The notes beneath the pieces were generated by a model that worked only from the letters and a program-made list of their open reading frames with translations, was not told the DNA's origin and did no database searches. Both the position numbers and the translations under genes were made by a program. From Heterohyrax brucei (lineage: Eukaryota > Chordata > Mammalia > Hyracoidea > Procaviidae), in the NCBI GenBank assembly GCA_028571685.1, contig CM053141.1, positions 78,415,833 to 78,479,832 of the forward strand: a DNA stretch of 64,000 nucleotides. The letters are read 5' to 3'. Each line of letters opens with the position of its first letter. The first letter of the stretch is position 1. This document shows positions 1 to 12,200 of the stretch, piece by piece.

Positions 1-600
1 ATTTTCCAACTACCAATCTTTCTTTGCTTCCAACTTTTGCATTCCAATCACCAGTAATTATTAGTAAATCCTGATGGCATGTTCAAGCAATTTCAGACTA
101 CAGAAGCTGTTAATAATCTTCAATTTCTTCACCATTGGCCTTAGTGGTTTGTACATAGATTTGAATAGTAGTTTTATTAACTGGCCTTCCTTGTAGGCAT
201 ATAGATGTTATTCTATCACTGACAGCATTGTACTTCAGGACAGATCTTGAAACGTTATTTTTGATGGTGAATCCAAAAACTATTCTTCTTCAAGTTTTCA
301 TTTCTGGTATAGTATACCATGACTGCCCAATTCAAAATGACCAGTACCGGTCTACTTCGGCTCACTAATGCCTAGGATATTGATGTTTATGCATCCCATT
401 TCATTTTTGATGATTCATATTTTGCACATCCCTGGATCCATATTTTGCACATTATACATTCCACTTATTAATTGATGTTTGCAGCTGTTTCTTCTCATTT
501 TGAGTCATGCCACATCAGCAAATAAAGGTCCCAAAGGCTTTACTCCATCCATGTCAAAAGGTCAATTCCACTTGGAGGAGGCAGCAGCTCTTGCCTTATG
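1..600 (-). mobile_element. RTE (BovB-like) LINE fragment, 5' part, antisense
   Basis: The stretch runs parallel to 9790-10340 over its whole length. Shared landmarks are 'attccaatcaccagtaattat', 'ggccttagtggtt', 'ctaatgcctagga' and 'gtttgcagctgtttcttctcat'. It therefore carries the 5' part of the same LINE in the same antisense direction. It is heavily decayed and cut by the left edge of the window. Confidence 0.75.
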
Positions 601-753
601 TAAGTTCCTATAGGTGCTGAATATACCACTTGAGGTAATTCAGACATATAAAAGACTATAACTTTAAGACAATTCACTGAATTAAAATCTACTTTCCACA
701 AAGCAGGAATGATACACTGAACAAAAATAATGAATTAACAGGCATTATGTGTG

Positions 754-900
754 AGGTGGTGTAGTAGTTAAGAGCTCAGCTGCTAACTAAAAGGTCGACA
801 GTTCTAATCTACCAGCCACTCCTTAAAAACCCTACAGTGACAGTCTACTGTGTCCTATAGGGTTACTCTGAGTCATAATTGACTTGACATCAAAGCCCCA
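754..900 (+). mobile_element. AfroSINE copy 1 of a row of three
   Basis: tRNA-derived head ('ggtggtgtagtagttaagagct...gctaactaaaaggtcg') followed by the SINE body ending 'tcctatagggttactctgagtca'. It is a full-length but diverged copy. Two more copies follow at once in the same direction. Confidence 0.85.
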
Positions 901-911
901 GTGCTGTAGTC

Positions 912-1072
912 AGAAACCCCAGTGGCACTGCAGTTAAGCGCTACATCTGCTAACCAAAGGGTAGACAGTGCCAATCCACCAGGCCCTCTTTGGAAACTCT
1001 ATAGGGCAGTTCTACTCTGTCTATAGGGTCACTATGAGTTGGAATTGACTCAACAGCTGTGGGTTGTGGTTT
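912..1072 (+). mobile_element. AfroSINE copy 2 of a row of three
   Basis: Head 'agtggcactgcagttaagcg', then 'gctaaccaaagg', 'tttggaaactctatagggcagttctactctgt' and 'tatagggtcactatgagttggaattgactca', with a G/T-rich tail. Same strand as its neighbours. Confidence 0.87.
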
Positions 1073-1230
1073 GGTCAGCAGTGCAGTGCTTAAGAGCTGC
1101 TAACCAAAATGTGCGAAGTTCTAATCCATCAGCCACTCCTTGCAAACCCTGTGGGGAGTTCTACTCTGTCCTATAGGGTCACTATGAGTCAGAATCAAGT
1201 CGACAGCAACTGGGATGTTTTGCTGGTTTT
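1073..1230 (+). mobile_element. AfroSINE copy 3 of a row of three
   Basis: Head 'agtgcagtgcttaagagct' and body 'cctatagggtcactatgagtcagaatcaagtcgacag', with a short tail 'tgttttgctggttt'. It begins directly at the tail of copy 2, as expected when a new SINE lands in the tail of an older one. Confidence 0.85.
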
Positions 1231-3155
1231 AAGTCACATCTGGAAACTGTGTTTCATAATAGTACCTGTGCTCCAAAGCCTCAAAGCAAACACTCATCAC
1301 ACTTGCATACGACTCACATTCTGAATCCTGAATTAAACCTTGCTGGGTGCAAACCTAGATCATGCTCCTACTCTCAGAGAAGTAAGTGGGAAGAGCTGGA
1401 GGACAGATTCTTAGGACCGTGGAGTACACAGTCTCCATCCATCTGCGGTTGCCATCCAAAAACTTTTTTGATGAAAGACAGGTGAAGGGACTCCATCTTT
1501 CCTCAGATGAGAGCAAGGAAGAGTGAAGGAGCTTAGGGTAAGAATCTTCTGTGAGGATATCTGTAGACTGTGTTCCTGCTTTTACAAAAGGTATGACTGT
1601 AGGGGCGCTTGTCTTCAGGCCACTGATGTTTTCTTTCCCTGAATTTCATAAAACAGAGAGACATTTATTCTACAGAAATGAGTCTATGCTGATTCCCTAA
1701 TACTATACACCAAAGTTAAGGAGGACACGGTGGGCGGCTGGGTGTGTGAGTATACAGTTAAGAAGCAATGAAGTGAGATGAAATGGACGATTCAGCCACT
1801 ACTATTCTGGAAATACAGTTAATGAGGCAAGTTAAATTATCAGTTAACCTTTTTTCGGTAAGGTCTCTGAAAAAAGTATAATATCGATTATTACTATTAA
1901 TTACAGTAGACAAAGTTTCTCCATGACTTAAATATAAAACATAATCTGCCACTGAATATTAAAGAAGTATCTAAGAATTTATTTCCCTGTTGGGACTCCA
2001 TTTCTGGTATGTCTTCAGATAAACCACGTTGGTACTGACTAACGTGAATCCATTCAAGGATAATTCAATGCCTGTTTTAACTCCAGTTCAAATTTTAAGA
2101 AGCAAATCTTAAAATTTTTTTCCTTACCCTAGGGAGAAATCAGAGAAAAGAGTAATTGTTTTTGATCCCAAGGGGGTGGGGGGAAGTGGGAGAAGGGGAC
2201 AGCCATACAAACCAAAGGAAAATGTAGGTTTTCTTTTAAGTGCATTTTAATATAAAAAGACATTTTGACTAAGAAAATAAAAATGTTTCTCAATGAAATC
2301 TTTCTCTACAAAGTCAGAATACAAGACAGAAAGTGGTAAGGAAGTATACTAACTGCTTTGGAACAGCTGGTCACTAGAGGAAGTGAAGTTCATCTTCATT
2401 ACTACCCACTTCCTCCCAATCTTGATCCTAGAAGATCACTCATTATGCAGCTCCCAACAAGTGAGACCAGTAAGCCTTTTACATTGTTTTCAGGGCTCAC
2501 ACTCCCTGAATATGTGTATTTTGAGGCCCACACCGGCAACCATCTCTTCCACCTCCTTTTTCCTCTATACTATAACTGCCTCACTGGGATCACGGGAAGG
2601 TTAATTAAAGACACATGCTGAGTGTGATTACTCAAATGAATGAGGCTATTTGTCCAGATCAACAATTACCATCACTTTCTATACTCCTGCTCTAATCTTT
2701 CCATATCTTGATGTTTCTAATCATGGTGGGAGGAGTTTAAAAAAAAAAGGTATCAGGGGAAGGAATCATAGAGAAAGTTAACACTAAATCCAAAGGGAAG
2801 AAATTTATAGGGGTTGAAGTTCAGACAGTAAGACATCCAGATTGGAAGTATGTTTACCTAAGAGATCTGTCGACTACTGGTGAATCACTGCCAAAATGGC
2901 AGGCTACTTCTTATCTGCATAAATCTAGGTTATGGACATTTACAGACATGAACTGTTATTGCCATTCTTAGAGTTTCATACTGTAATAGTATCACAGAAA
3001 CATATTCTTCCAGTTCAGGTGGGCAACTTTTGCGGCATAAGACCAAGGCTTTGCATACATTTATGAAGAGGGCTAAACAAGATTCCATGCTGTTTGAGTT
3101 TAGGCATCCTCTGTTTCTAGTGAAGGAATGTTGGCCTTGCTTGAGCCACTGCTAT
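1231..3155. other. intronic stretch without recognisable feature
   Basis: AT-rich sequence within the intron after the last ANKRD31 exon in the window. I see no open frame that looks coding, no ANKRD31-like exon and no repeat that I can name. Confidence 0.5.
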
Positions 3156-3159
3156 AAAT

Positions 3160-3300
3160 GCAGCTATAAATTAGACACTAAGGTTCTAGTCCTGATTCTG
3201 TCACTTACTGACCGTTTTACTAGTCAGGTCACTTACCTCCCGTAACTGCTTTAACCTTCCTATTTTGTGGACTTGTAAAAGAATATAAGGAAAAGTACTT
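3160..3300 (+). mobile_element. MIR-type SINE fragment
   Basis: Order of landmarks 'ttctgtcacttactgacc', 'caggtcacttacctcc' and 'gtggacttgtaaaa' resembles the MIR core. It is old and diverged. Confidence 0.5.
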
Positions 3301-3434
3301 TATAAACCAAACAGTCATATGCAAGTCTCAAAATCTCTGGGTTGGAGGAGTCTTCAGAGATTATTCAGCTCTACTACTTATTGTATACATAAGAAAACAG
3401 AAATTATAAAAGGTTAAATGAAATTACCTAGATC

Positions 3435-3590
3435 ACTGGCTCTAGGCCAGGTTATGACTAGAATCATCTGGGAAGCTTTTAAACTACTGCTTGGCCCAAA
3501 TTTAGACTATGGATCAAAATCTACGGGGTGGGGGTTCACCAGGCATTGGTAGTTTTTTTAAAGCTTGCCAATTACATGATCCAGGATGGA
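3435..3590 (+). mobile_element. MER5-like hAT MITE fragment
   Basis: 'atcactggctctaggcc', 'gaatcatctgggaagctttta' and 'acggggtgggggttcacc' follow the order of MER5A-type elements, which carry a short sequence close to CAGTGGTTCTCAA at the ends. Decayed copy. Confidence 0.5.
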
Positions 3591-4163
3591 AAGCAGAGGA
3601 CCAGATCACAAAACTTATCAGAATGGAACCAGGGCTAGAGGCCTGGTCTTCTGTCCTGGAGCTCAGCCCTCAATCTTCCATGTTGGGATGACACCTAATA
3701 GCTAGGAGGCTGTGGCAGCAAGAGGGGTCTGCTACCTCCTGTGTTGAAGCGTCAGGGTTTCCTTAGCAAAGCTGTGCAGCCTACCTGCATGGTAGGAGGT
3801 ATGAGTCATTTCTGTCTAGTGACTGTCTGAGGCAGAGCAAGTCCTAGTTTACTGGCATTTCTTGTCTGACAACTACTACCCCTGGCCTCCTACCTCTACC
3901 ACCATTCTCAGAACTCATCAGTAAGGATGTTTATATTTACCAGTGTAGGAAAAGGGGCCTTTCATCAAGAAGTGATTGTGAATTCAGAAATCACCCCAGG
4001 ACAAGAGGTGGCAGGCTTTTCTTTGGTAAATTATAAAAGAGAAAACTTTAAAAGAGGTTTGTAAATATTGTAAAGAGACTCACTGGGGCACTGTTTCTCA
4101 GTCTGTGTTATTTACTAGAAATGAGTGTCCTGTAATAATTATTAAAACTCTGTTCTCATTTTT

Positions 4164-4270
4164 AAACCAAAATAACCCCAAACCTGTTGCTTTTGAGTAG
4201 ATTCCAACTCACAGTGACCCTATAGGGCAGAGTAGAACCTGCTCTATATGGTTTCCAAGGATAATCTAAA
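4164..4270 (-). mobile_element. AfroSINE, antisense, partial
   Basis: 'aaaccaaaataaccccaaacc' tail complement, then 'attccaactcacagtgaccctatagggcagagtagaac' and 'gtttccaagga'. The tRNA head is missing. Confidence 0.85.
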
Positions 4271-5256
4271 CAGTAATAATAATAATATGAGCCCTGCTCA
4301 AACAATCTGTATGAGTATTTTACATACAAGAATTTCAATGCCCACATCTGCATTTGGCTTGGCCACCACATTGGCACAAACCAGTATGACTCTGAGTGGC
4401 ATGGCTGATAAAAAAAGTCCAGGGGCCATGTGTATGGAAAGAAGGCATTATTAGTACAGAGGGCCAAGTGACAGTCATAGCCAGCTATTCAAAGGCTGGA
4501 AATGCAGTAGTATTTCCAACACAAGAGAAGTAGTGGGGCTGAGTCAGCACTGGGCACATGGCAGAATGGGTTTTTTGGCCTTGAAAGAATCCATGCTATA
4601 GCCGTCAGTCCCATATTCATGCTGTGATCATGCATTCAGTTTCAGGCAAACAATATGATCTACCATTAAGTTTAAGAATCCTTGCCATAAAAAGGGGCTT
4701 CCATGACCAAGATATCAATTACCAACTAGGAAAAGCATTGTACAAAGGGGGAACGATGAACTGGAAGTAGATAACTTGGTGACCCCAGGAAAGGAAAAAA
4801 GAAACAATAACAACAAAAATTTTAGGGGAGAAAAAAAAATAGGTAGAGAGACTATCCAGCAGAGAAAATCTAAATGTGCTGATGTGAGTCAGGGGGCTGC
4901 AACACAGTGCTGTTAATGCCTACTGCAAAGGTCTAGAAGTTCTGTCTTTCAAAGGTTGGATACATAAACTGAAAACAGGGTCTAGAAGCAGGAGTGAGCA
5001 GAGCTGGGTTGGAGAAAAACCAGGAGAGGAAGGTGTACCTCCTATTACTGGTGTGTTAAGGCTTGCTATTACAGCCAGGGAAGGTAGGAGGTTATTTGCC
5101 ATTCTGTGGAACAGTGATGGTAGATGTCTGATGATTCACAATTTCCTGAGTGAATCATTGTAATACTATTTTCAATGTCTGTGTGCCATAAACATCTGGA
5201 GGTGGCTGATCATTGGATATTATCCACATTTTGTTGATAAGACCAAGTTTAAGTAT
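4271..5256. other. intronic stretch without recognisable feature
   Basis: No coding-like frame and no repeat that I can name. It ends at the target site copy of the small L1 insertion at 5270. Confidence 0.4.
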
Positions 5257-5269
5257 AAAAAGTACACAA

Positions 5270-5446
5270 TAGGAAGGAGAGTGGGTGGAGAGGAGGGGAA
5301 AGGAGACTGTTGGGAGGATGAGACATGTATGGAGCAGAGAGGAATAGTGTGCTGTCACCAGGCAGGGAGAGCAGTGGAAGTTGCATACAGGTGGGCATGT
5401 AAATTTATACTGGAATGTACATTTTCACTCAGTCATAATAAAAAAT
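5270..5446 (+). mobile_element. 5'-truncated L1 (last about 177 bp) with target site duplication
   Basis: This matches the end of the L1 at 44207-51177: 'gagaggaggggaaaggagactgttgggaggatgagacatgtatgga' through 'aatgtacattttcactcagtcataataaaaaat'. The 12-bp sequence aaaagtacacaa occurs at 5258-5269 and again at 5447-5458. That is a perfect target site duplication, so the insertion is probably fairly young. Confidence 0.88.
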
Positions 5447-5570
5447 AAAAGTACACAACAATTTCTGTGGTCTTAGGCCCCTTGCCCATTCCTTTTGTCT
5501 TTAGAGAAAAATTAAGTTTTATTTCATCAGAATACTAGAAACATATATTAACTACATTTTTAAAGCATCA

Positions 5571-5745
5571 ACAAAACAAAACGAAAACCCATGGCAATCA
5601 AGTCAGTTCTGACTCACAGGGACCCCATACTTTCCAAAGCTGTAAATCTCTATGGAAGTAGACTGCCACGTTTTTCTCCTGCAGAACCCCTTGTGGCTTT
5701 ATAACACCAACCTGTCAGTTAGCAGTTGATTGCATTGACCACGCA
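5571..5745 (-). mobile_element. AfroSINE, antisense, longer variant
   Basis: 'aaaacccatggcaatcaagtcagttctgactcacaggga', then 'gctgtaaatctctatggaagtagactgccac' and 'gtcagttagcagttga'. The 'ctgtaaatct.tatggaagtagactgcca' block marks a longer SINE subtype, also seen at 14692, 15688 and 57295. Confidence 0.85.
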
Positions 5746-6094
5746 TCTCCACAACTCCATTAATAAACCAGCAGTCTCAGACTTTCTTGTTGAGTCACAA
5801 AGCCTTGAAGCTACTTGGGGTGATGAAAAGGGAAGATTGGGAGCATTAATATTGCTGAGACTAGGTGAAGAGCAAGGGAGGAGAGGAACGGCTAGCTGTG
5901 CAACTCTGCCCATGGGGAATTCCAGCAAATAGGAACTGCAGGGCAAAGTACACCACCTATCACAGAAGTGCCACATAACTAGCTTGAAAGTCACTCAAGT
6001 TTCTTCAAAAAAAAAAAAAAAGGGAAATAGTTTCGTCATCAAAAATCATGTTCCTATCACTATGAATATAAAGATAAACTTAAGAATGACCCAC

Positions 6095-6235
6095 CTTACT
6101 CCAAGCATAAGTCCAGGTCACAGAACTGTTGCCTCCTAGGAGATCTTTGATCCAGGTAACCGGATTTTGATAAATTTGACCACTTTCTACCTTAATTTTA
6201 CCACTTGCTAAAATACTGGCTTTGTGGGTAGTCTC
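6095..6235 (-). CDS. ANKRD31: ANKRD31 exon (141 bp), central part of RAMA domain
   Basis: Acceptor 'tttttacttcag|GAGAC', donor 'AGTAAG|GTGGGT', phase 0 to 0. It encodes [20 protein letters not shown] and then [15 protein letters not shown] and [11 protein letters not shown]. The THKA.IL..GKI strand, the NP..W.KDL helix and the W.YAW end are typical of RAMA domains and follow directly on ILEFKTQ of the previous exon. The frame is too short to stand out by itself. The rest of the protein must be encoded left of position 1, because I found no further matching exon in 1-6094. Confidence 0.92.
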
Positions 6236-9200
6236 CTGAAGTAAAAAATAAAGGTTAAAAAGTAATGATTAAAAATCAGTTGTTTATATCTTGAATAATG
6301 AACTTCCAAAACTCGGTAATAAGAAAACAAACAACTGATAACAAATATGCAAAAGATTTCACAAGACCCTCCACCAAACATTAAATAGAGATGGCAAATA
6401 AATACATAAAAAGATGTTCAACAGCTTTAATTGTTATTGTTAGGCACCATTAAGTTGGTTTCGACTCAGAGTGACCCTGTGTACAACGGAATGAAACCCT
6501 GCCATCCTGCACCTTCCTCACAATTCTTGTCAAGCTTGAGCCCACTGTTGCAGCCACTGTGTTAGTCCATCTTGTTGAGGATAGTCCTCTTTTCTGATGA
6601 CCCTCTCCTTTACCAAACATGATGCCCTTTTCTAGGGACATGTCCATCCTGATAACATCTAAAATATGCAAGACAAAATCTCCCCATACTTGCTTCTGAG
6701 AACATTCTGGCTGTACTTTTTTGCAAGACAGATTTGTTCATTCTTCTGACAGAGTGGATTAGAAATTCTGGTGTGTGGCCTTTCTAGCCAGGTCTTGTAA
6801 TTCCCACTCAGGTGACTGGGTGGGACTATGCAATAAACTGACCAACAGGACTGGTCAGTTTAGCCTTAAAAGAGAGCTAACTCCAGAGCAGAGAGGAGGA
6901 CCTCCCCACCTACAAGGAAGGCAAGAGCTAGCATCAGAGACTCAGCAGCAGGAGAGAACATGGTGGGCTTCCCCACCCACAGAGAAAGTTGAGTGCCTTG
7001 GGCAGAGATTGAGAGCCAGAAAGAAGTATGCCTGCAAGCTCAGCTGGGCTGAGGCAATTCTGATGGAAGCACTATACCCTCAGTGTTCTCAAGCCTGAAT
7101 TCTGTTACTTCCCTAATAAAGCCCACAATTGTGAGCATGGTCTGTGAGTTTTGTGTGTCCAATGCAATACATTATCGAACATAGCAGAGAAGTAGAGTGC
7201 TCGGGAAGGGAAGGTTGGTGTCAGAATTAGTAAAAGATTGCAGCGAGAGGACACTTGTCTGGCTTCCATCTCATGGGAGGCAGCCTTGCACTGTTGACCT
7301 TGGTTCTCCTTTGCCCCTGCGGGGTTGAAGGAGGCCAGGCACTGCCCCTACGCTGTTTTTATAATGACATATTCAATATTCTTCAACAACACTATAAAGG
7401 CATCAATTCTTCAGTCTTCTTTATTTACTGTTCAGCTTTTACATGCATGTAAAGAGATTTAAAATCCTATGGCTTGGGCCTGGCTTATTCTTACTCTTGA
7501 AAGTACATCGTTGCAATTGAGAACTTTAAAGACATCTTTTGCAGCAGATTTGCCCAATGCAATGTGTCTGTCTTTTGATTTCCACACCACTGCTCCAATG
7601 GGCATTGTCTGGGCATCCAGTAAAATGAAATCCTTGACAACGTCAATCTTTTCTCTGTTTATCATGCTGCTGCTTATTGTTCCGGATGTGAAGATTGTGT
7701 TTGTGTGGAGGTGCAATCCATGCTGAAGTCTTTGATCTTCATCAGTAAGTGCTTCAAGTCCTCTTCATTTTCAGAAAGCAAGGTTGTGTTATCTGCATAG
7801 TGCAGGCTGTTTGAATCTTCTTCTAATTTTGATGCCTCATTCTTCATGTAGTCCAACTTCTTCGGTTATTTGCTCAGCATATAGACTGAATAGGTATGGT
7901 AAAAGGATACAGTCTTCATGCATACCATTCCTGACTTAAAACCACTCAGTGTCCCCTTGTTCTGTTTGAATGATTGCCTCTTGATGTGTACAGGCTCCTC
8001 ACAAACACAATTAAGTGTTCTGGAATTCTCATTCTTCACAATGTCATCCCAAATTTTCTGTGATCCACACAGTTAAATACATTTGCACAGTTAATAAAAC
8101 ACAGGTAAACAACTTGCTGGTATTCTCTCTTTTTGGCCAATGCTCATCTGGTTATCAGCAATAATACCCTGGTTCTACATCCTTCTGGATCTGGCTTGAA
8201 TTTATGGTAGTTCCCTGACAAAGTACTACTGTGACTGCTCTTAAATGATTTTCAGCATAATTTTACTTGCACGTGATATTAATCAATAATGGCCACATTT
8301 GGATGGCTCACCCTTCTTTGGAATGGGCATAAATATGGGACTTTTCCAGTCAGCCGCCCAAGCAGCTGTCCTCCAAATTTCCAGACATAAGATGAGCACA
8401 TCTAGTGCTGCACCCATCTGTTGAAAGTTCTCAGTTTGTTTTTTGCCAATGCCTGCAGTGCAGCTTGGACTTCTTTATTCAGTACCATTGTTTTTTGATC
8501 ATATGTTACCTCTTAAAAAGGATGAACACTAACCAATTATTTTTGGTATACTGCATGTGTATTCTTTCCATCTTTTTTTTGATGTTTCCTGCTTGGTTCA
8601 GTATTTTCCTCCTAGGATTCTTCAATACTGTGGTTTGAATTTTTTTCTTCAGTTCTTTCAGCTTGAGAAATGCAGAGTGTATACTCTTTACGTTTCCTAG
8701 CTCCATGTCTTTGAACATTTCATAATAAAATGAGGTTCGACAATTAAGTCTGCAAACTCAATCATTCTAAGTGCCACATACCTCATGGCTGAATATCCCC
8801 ATGGTCACCTTCAAACTACTCTGCCTGAGAAGCTATATACCAACACCAGCACCTATTATACCCTTCAAAGCAATTTTGGAACTCTTTCTTGAATGGTCAT
8901 TGTGCACAGTGGCATGGTGGCGTTTGTGAACTTCATTGTACAGTTGTCTGTGAGGGAGTTTTTAGCCTGTAAACACATAACTGTATTGGAAAACCCTCCC
9001 TATTCACTGAACTGGCCCCCAATGACGTTTTTCTTTACTCAAGGATAAAAGAAATATTGAAAGGAAGACATTTTGATGACATTCAAGACATCAAGGGTAA
9101 TATGACAACAACTCTGATGGTCATTCAGCAAAAGAGTTCCAAAAGTACTTTGAAGGGTGGACTAGATGCTGGCCTTGGTGCATGGCTTCCCAAGGGGAGT

Positions 9201-12200
9201 ACTTGAAAGGTGGTATTCAGCAATGAGGTATGTAGATTTTTTCTGGGATGTTTATGAATTTAATTGTCAGAACTTAGCTACGCTTTGAATCTGTTCAGTG
9301 TTTTTATTTACTTCACCAATCCTTTCTTTATCTTTAGCTACTCAATCATCAGGAACGGGTTTCAGAGTCTCTTCTGACACCCATTTTGTTTTTTTCTTTT
9401 TTTCACGTCTTTTTAAGGACCTCTTGCTTTCTTCATGGATGATGTCCTTCATGTCATTCCACAATAACATCTGAGATGATCCCTAAATGTATGTGGGATA
9501 TACCCAAGGTTGTATCTTGGTTCTCAACTCTAAATTTCTTCAACTTGAGGTTACATAAGGACAATTGACAGTTCATTCTGCGGTCATCCCCTGGCTTGGT
9601 TCTGCCTGATGAAATTGAGCTTCTCCATTGTGTCTTTCTAGAGATGAAGTCAATTTGATTTCTATGTTTTCCATCTGGTGAGATCCATATATACCGACAT
9701 CATTTGTGCTGTTGAAAAAAAATGTATCTGCAGTGAAGATGTTGTTGGTCTTGCAAAACTCTATGACACAATCTCCAGTGCTGTTTCAAATCACCTAGGT
9801 CATACTTTCCAATCGCCTCCTTCTTATTTCCAACTTTCTAATTCCAATCACCAGTAATTATCAATGCATCCTGACTGCATGTTTGATCAATTTCAGACTA
9901 CAGATAGGGGCAAAAGTCTTCAGTTTTTCCATCTTTGGCCTTAGTGGTTGGTGAGTAAATTTGAATGATAGTCATATTAACTAGTCTTCCTTACAGGCAT
10001 ATAGGCTACCATCCTATCATCAACATACTGTTGTATTTCTGGATAGATCTTGTTATGTTCTTTTTGATGATGAATGCAATGCCATTACTCTCTGTCACTC
10101 TGGCAGAGTAGACCACATGACTGTCCAATTCAAAATGGCCATACCAGTCCATTTCATCTCACTAATGCCTAGGATGTCAATCTGTATGCGTTCCACTTCC
10201 TTTCTGACAATTTATTAGATTCATATTTCATACATTGCACGTTCTGATATTAATGAATGTTTGCAGCTGTTTCTTCTCATTCTGAGTCATGCCACATAAG
10301 CAAATGAAGGTCCTGAAAGCTTAACTCCATTTATGTCATTAAGGTTGACGCTACTTTGAGGAGACAGATTTTCCCCAGTTGTCTTTTGAGTGTCTTCCAA
10401 CCTGTGGGGTTCATTTTCTAGCACTGTATCACACAATGTTCTGCTGCCATTCATAAGGTTTTCACTGGCCAATTTTTTCAGAAGTAGACTGCGAGGGCCT
10501 TCCTAGTTTCTCTTTATCTAGAAATTCTGCTGAAATCTGTCACCAGCAGTGTCCCTGCTGGCATTTGACAAACCAGTTGCAAAGCTGCCAGTAGCATGGC
10601 AACACACAGACCATGAGAGTAGGACAAACTGACAGATGTGTAGTGGTCTTTAGTCACTAGGGCAATGCAAATTAAAACCAGAATTATAAACCATAAAGAT
10701 GTTCACATATTAGCATGGTTAAAATTAAGACTGTGTATCCCAAGTGGTGATGAGGATATGGAGGAATTGGAACACTCACACATTGCTCTTTGGAATGTGA
10801 AATAATATAAACACTATGGAAACATTTTAGCAATTTCCAAAAAAAGTTACATTTACACCAACCATATGATCTAGCCATTCCATTCTTAGGTATTTACCCA
10901 AGACAAATTAAAATCTATGCCATATCAAGACTTGTACACCAATGTTCAGAGTAGCTTTATTTGTAATAACCACCAACTAGAAGCAACCCAAATGTCCATC
11001 AGGGATAGACTGATAAACTGCGGTATAAAGAGACAATGGACTAGTACTTAGAAATAGAGAGGGAAGAAACCATTGATACAGGATATAACAAAAATTATTC
11101 TCAAAATAATTATGCTCAGAGTAAGAAGCCACACCAAAAAAGGGGGGGGGGCATATGGTAAAATTCCAGTTACACAAAATTTTTAGAAATACAAATTAAT
11201 GCATACAGATAGAAAGTAGATCAATAATTGTCTGGGAATCAGTAGGGGAAGGAAGGGCATAAAAAACTTTTGGGGGAGATGGACACACTCATTCTTGTTT
11301 ATGGTCACAATTTCACAGATACATGCATATGCTGAAATTTTTCAAATTGTTTCCTTTAAATACATGTATACCATGTATGTTAACTATATCTCAATAAATC
11401 TGTTAAAGGAAGAACAATAGCTAAAATATTAAAATTTTTAAAATTTCATTATAGTTTCTCTGGAAAAGTACCCATAACTGTCAAATTTGAGTTAATACAG
11501 TTAATTTGTTAACTAAAACTTCAGTTGCTTTTGCTAATCTGATGTAAATACACTCAGTAATAAATTGGTTTACAGGTGAGCAAACAGGAACACTGAGGGA
11601 TCTGAGACCAAGTCATTAATGTGGTTTTTGAAAACTACCATTTGGAACTTTAAAATATTTTATTCTTAATCTACAGATAAAGCTGGGTAATACAAATGGT
11701 TAAAGAACTTGGCTGCTAACCTAAAGGTTGGAGATTTGAGTCCACCTAAAGGCATCTGGAAAGAAAGGCCTAGCAATCCACTTCTGAAAAACTAGACACT
11801 GAAAACCCTATGAAGCCCAGCTTTACTCTGACACACATGGAGCTGTCACCAGTCAGAGCTGACTTGTTGACTTTTTTTTTTAAATCTAGCAAAGCGTTCT
11901 TATCCAGAAATGGTAAGGATTAGAAACAGGAGCATTCAAATTAAATTAGTTATCTTAGATTGCTTTCTGTCTGATTGCTATGTTAAGTAAAGACACATTT
12001 AAGGACTCTGCAATTGTTGCCACTGAATTAGAAAGTAAAAGGTAGGGAAAGGGGAGAGGAAGCCGCCTTTTTAGGTATTTCTAGTAGACCCTTTATTCCC
12101 TCCTCTACTTTTATACAAATTTGATAGTTAATTGGAAATCCTGGTAGCTTAGTGGTTAAGTGCTAATGCTAATCAGAAGGCTGGCAGTTCAAATCCATCA

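Larger units (their letters stand above)
6428..10640 (-). mobile_element. near full-length RTE (BovB-like) LINE, antisense, broken by two later inserts
   Basis: Read on the minus strand, the 5' end is near 10640 and the 3' tail near 6428, with a short AACAAT-type tail. Decayed pieces of the reverse transcriptase polyprotein are visible. At 7674-7856 is [20 protein letters not shown], matching the YADDT core of RTE reverse transcriptases with D changed to N. At 6450-6671 is [20 protein letters not shown], the conserved C-terminal end. About 600 bp (6757-7362) and 545 bp (8731-9275) are foreign. That leaves about 3 kb, near the length of a full RTE. It has stops and frameshifts throughout and is inactive. 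Confidence 0.88.

Noticed and set aside
754..1230. tRNA genes, because of tRNA-like heads
   Set aside because: The similarity is the SINE head. The copies are decayed and joined to SINE bodies, and no full cloverleaf is kept.
1..6094. Search for the exon that follows 6095-6235 of ANKRD31
   Set aside because: No minus-strand stretch had an acceptor, phase-0 start and a RAMA-like end. The remaining exons are most likely beyond the left edge.
6775..7098. Plus-strand open frame of 107 codons
   Set aside because: It is part of the LTR-like insert. There are no splice sites and no protein resemblance.
7674..7856. Active reverse transcriptase gene
   Set aside because: The RTE catalytic box reads YADN instead of YADD, and the element is full of stops and frameshifts.
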